NCBI RefSeq assembly: GCF_900110685.1
Contig: NZ_FOES01000001.1
Span: forward strand, 62,001 to 126,000
Source of the DNA: Piscibacillus halophilus
Lineage (GTDB): Bacteria > Bacillota > Bacilli > Bacillales > Alkalibacillaceae
Reading direction: 5' to 3'
DNA length: 64,000 bases
Both the position numbers and the translations under genes were made by a program. Below are positions 63,416 through 64,000 of the stretch, piece by piece (position 1 is the first letter of the stretch; each line of letters opens with the position of its first letter). Below the pieces are notes generated by a model. It saw only the letters and a program-made list of their open reading frames with translations. It was not told where the DNA came from and made no database searches.

Positions 63416-63854
63416 TGAATTACGTTCGATTGATAAATTATTAGAATTTAAAGAAGAACAATTTAATCAATCCCAGGCACAGTTCAAACGAGCAATGGAA
63501 TACTTCGAAACAGTAGGGAATCAATTATACGATTTATTAAAAACGAAAGAAAAAATAGAAAAAGCTTTAAATGACCATTTAAAATCCCGCATAAAAGCTT
63601 ATGAATTATTAAATTATCAGCAACAACTAGATCAATTAAAGAAAAAAGAGAACGAATTACAAATGAAAGTTCATCAAGCACGAATGAATATGCAAGATAA
63701 AGAACAAAAACGAACTGAAGCACACTTTGAATATAAGAAGTTAGAAAAAGTTAAAGAAAATCGACTCATCGCTTTAAAGAAAAGAATGAAAAACTTAGAA
63801 AATCAACAGCTTGATGAGGTGTCTGTACAGCAATACGTTAGAGTAAATGGGTGA
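63408..63854 (+). CDS. fliJ: Flagellar export chaperone FliJ
   Basis: A 148-residue, almost entirely coiled-coil protein ('SIDKLLEFKEEQFNQSQAQF', 'QQLDQLKKKENELQMKVHQA'), the size and shape of FliJ. It contacts FliI and FlhA to couple ATP hydrolysis to export. ATG 63408 overlaps the fliI stop and has GTAGGTG upstream. The assignment rests mainly on the position right after fliI together with the coil pattern. Confidence 0.92.
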   Translation: MNNELRSIDKLLEFKEEQFNQSQAQFKRAMEYFETVGNQLYDLLKTKEKIEKALNDHLKSRIKAYELLNYQQQLDQLKKKENELQMKVHQARMNMQDKEQKRTEAHFEYKKLEKVKENRLIALKKRMKNLENQQLDEVSVQQYVRVNG

Positions 63855-63858
63855 TTAC

Positions 63859-64000
63859 ATGTCGGTTGAACATGAAGTTAAGCAAGCAAAAAAATTCCAA
63901 TGGTTTTTATTTGCGATTATTGTTCTTTTAATTTTCGCGATTATATTAACGTTTATTATTTCGTCTGTCGCAGGTGTAGATGTATGGCAAAAAGTCCAAG
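63859..64000 (+). CDS. MotE/YlxF-like membrane protein (3' end cut off)
   Basis: Only 47 residues are visible before the right edge. A charged N-terminus 'MSVEHEVKQAKKFQW' precedes one strongly hydrophobic segment (about residues 15-39, 'FLFAIIVLLIFAIILTFIIS'). In B. subtilis the gene after fliJ is ylxF, a membrane protein with a coiled coil and MgtE-N-like domain (MotE-type). Start ATG 63859 follows GGGTGATT. Family assignment rests on position and topology, since the diagnostic domain is outside the window. Confidence 0.7.
   Translation, partial: MSVEHEVKQAKKFQWFLFAIIVLLIFAIILTFIISSVAGVDVWQKVQ

Overview
The window is a low-GC Firmicute chromosome segment from a spore-forming, flagellated member of the Bacillaceae. 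The evidence is a gene order almost collinear with the Bacillus subtilis remA-gmk-rpoZ ... smc-ftsY-ffh ... topA-codY-flgB region, Bacillus-only genes (spoVM, fapR, ylqD, ylqG/ylqH, codY), strong Shine-Dalgarno sites and frequent TTG/GTG starts. AT-rich codon use and acid-rich proteins would suit a moderately halophilic genus (Halobacillus/Alkalibacillus-like), but that placement is only inference. No rRNA, tRNA, prophage, intact insertion sequence or CRISPR array was seen.

Layout. Bases 1-6.6 kb are an accessory stretch: the 3' part of a PPP-type phosphatase with an SH3-like tail, a small PH-domain membrane protein, a nucleotidyltransferase, a CPA1 Na+/H+ antiporter, a GNAT acetyltransferase, a Nudix gene broken by two frameshifts, an O-methyltransferase, a 21-bp degenerate tandem repeat and an XRE/DUF2975 pair. 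From 6.7 to 24.2 kb come rqcH, then yicC-remA-gmk-rpoZ-coaBC-priA-fmt-rsmB-prpC-prkC-rsgA-rpe-thiN, the tiny sporulation gene spoVM, rpmB on the opposite strand, and yloU-fakA. A methyltransferase and a purine-type permease (24.4-26.6 kb) interrupt the usual order, which resumes with sdaAB-sdaAA-recG. The lipid operon fapR-plsX-fabD-fabG-acpP (30.4-34.0 kb) has a recognisable FapR operator. It is followed by rnc, smc, ftsY, ylxM, ffh, rpsP, khpA, ylqD, rimM, trmD, rplS, rbgA and rnhB (RNA maturation, SRP secretion, ribosome assembly). Then come the ylqG/ylqH FliK/FlhB-like pair, sucCD, dprA, topA, xerC-hslV-hslU-codY, and the start of the flagellar operon flgB-flgC-fliE-fliF-fliG-fliH-fliI-fliJ-motE-like, cut by the right edge.

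How the genes work together. Most are growth housekeeping: GTP/CoA supply, translation initiation and rRNA modification, Ser/Thr kinase signalling, phospholipid precursor synthesis and its malonyl-CoA sensor, chromosome condensation, co-translational targeting and ribosome biogenesis. They end in the CodY nutritional regulator placed directly before the basal-body/export-apparatus genes.

Novelty. I found no convincing new biological system. The items most worth a second look are: the FliK-like/FlhB-C-terminal-like pair YlqG/YlqH lying outside the flagellar operon; the clean absence of yloB, def, rlmN and trmFO from their usual slots; a 15-bp perfect inverted repeat between khpA and ylqD; the 21-bp tandem repeat; and an IS-end-like hairpin at the site where the fakA-sdaAB order is broken.
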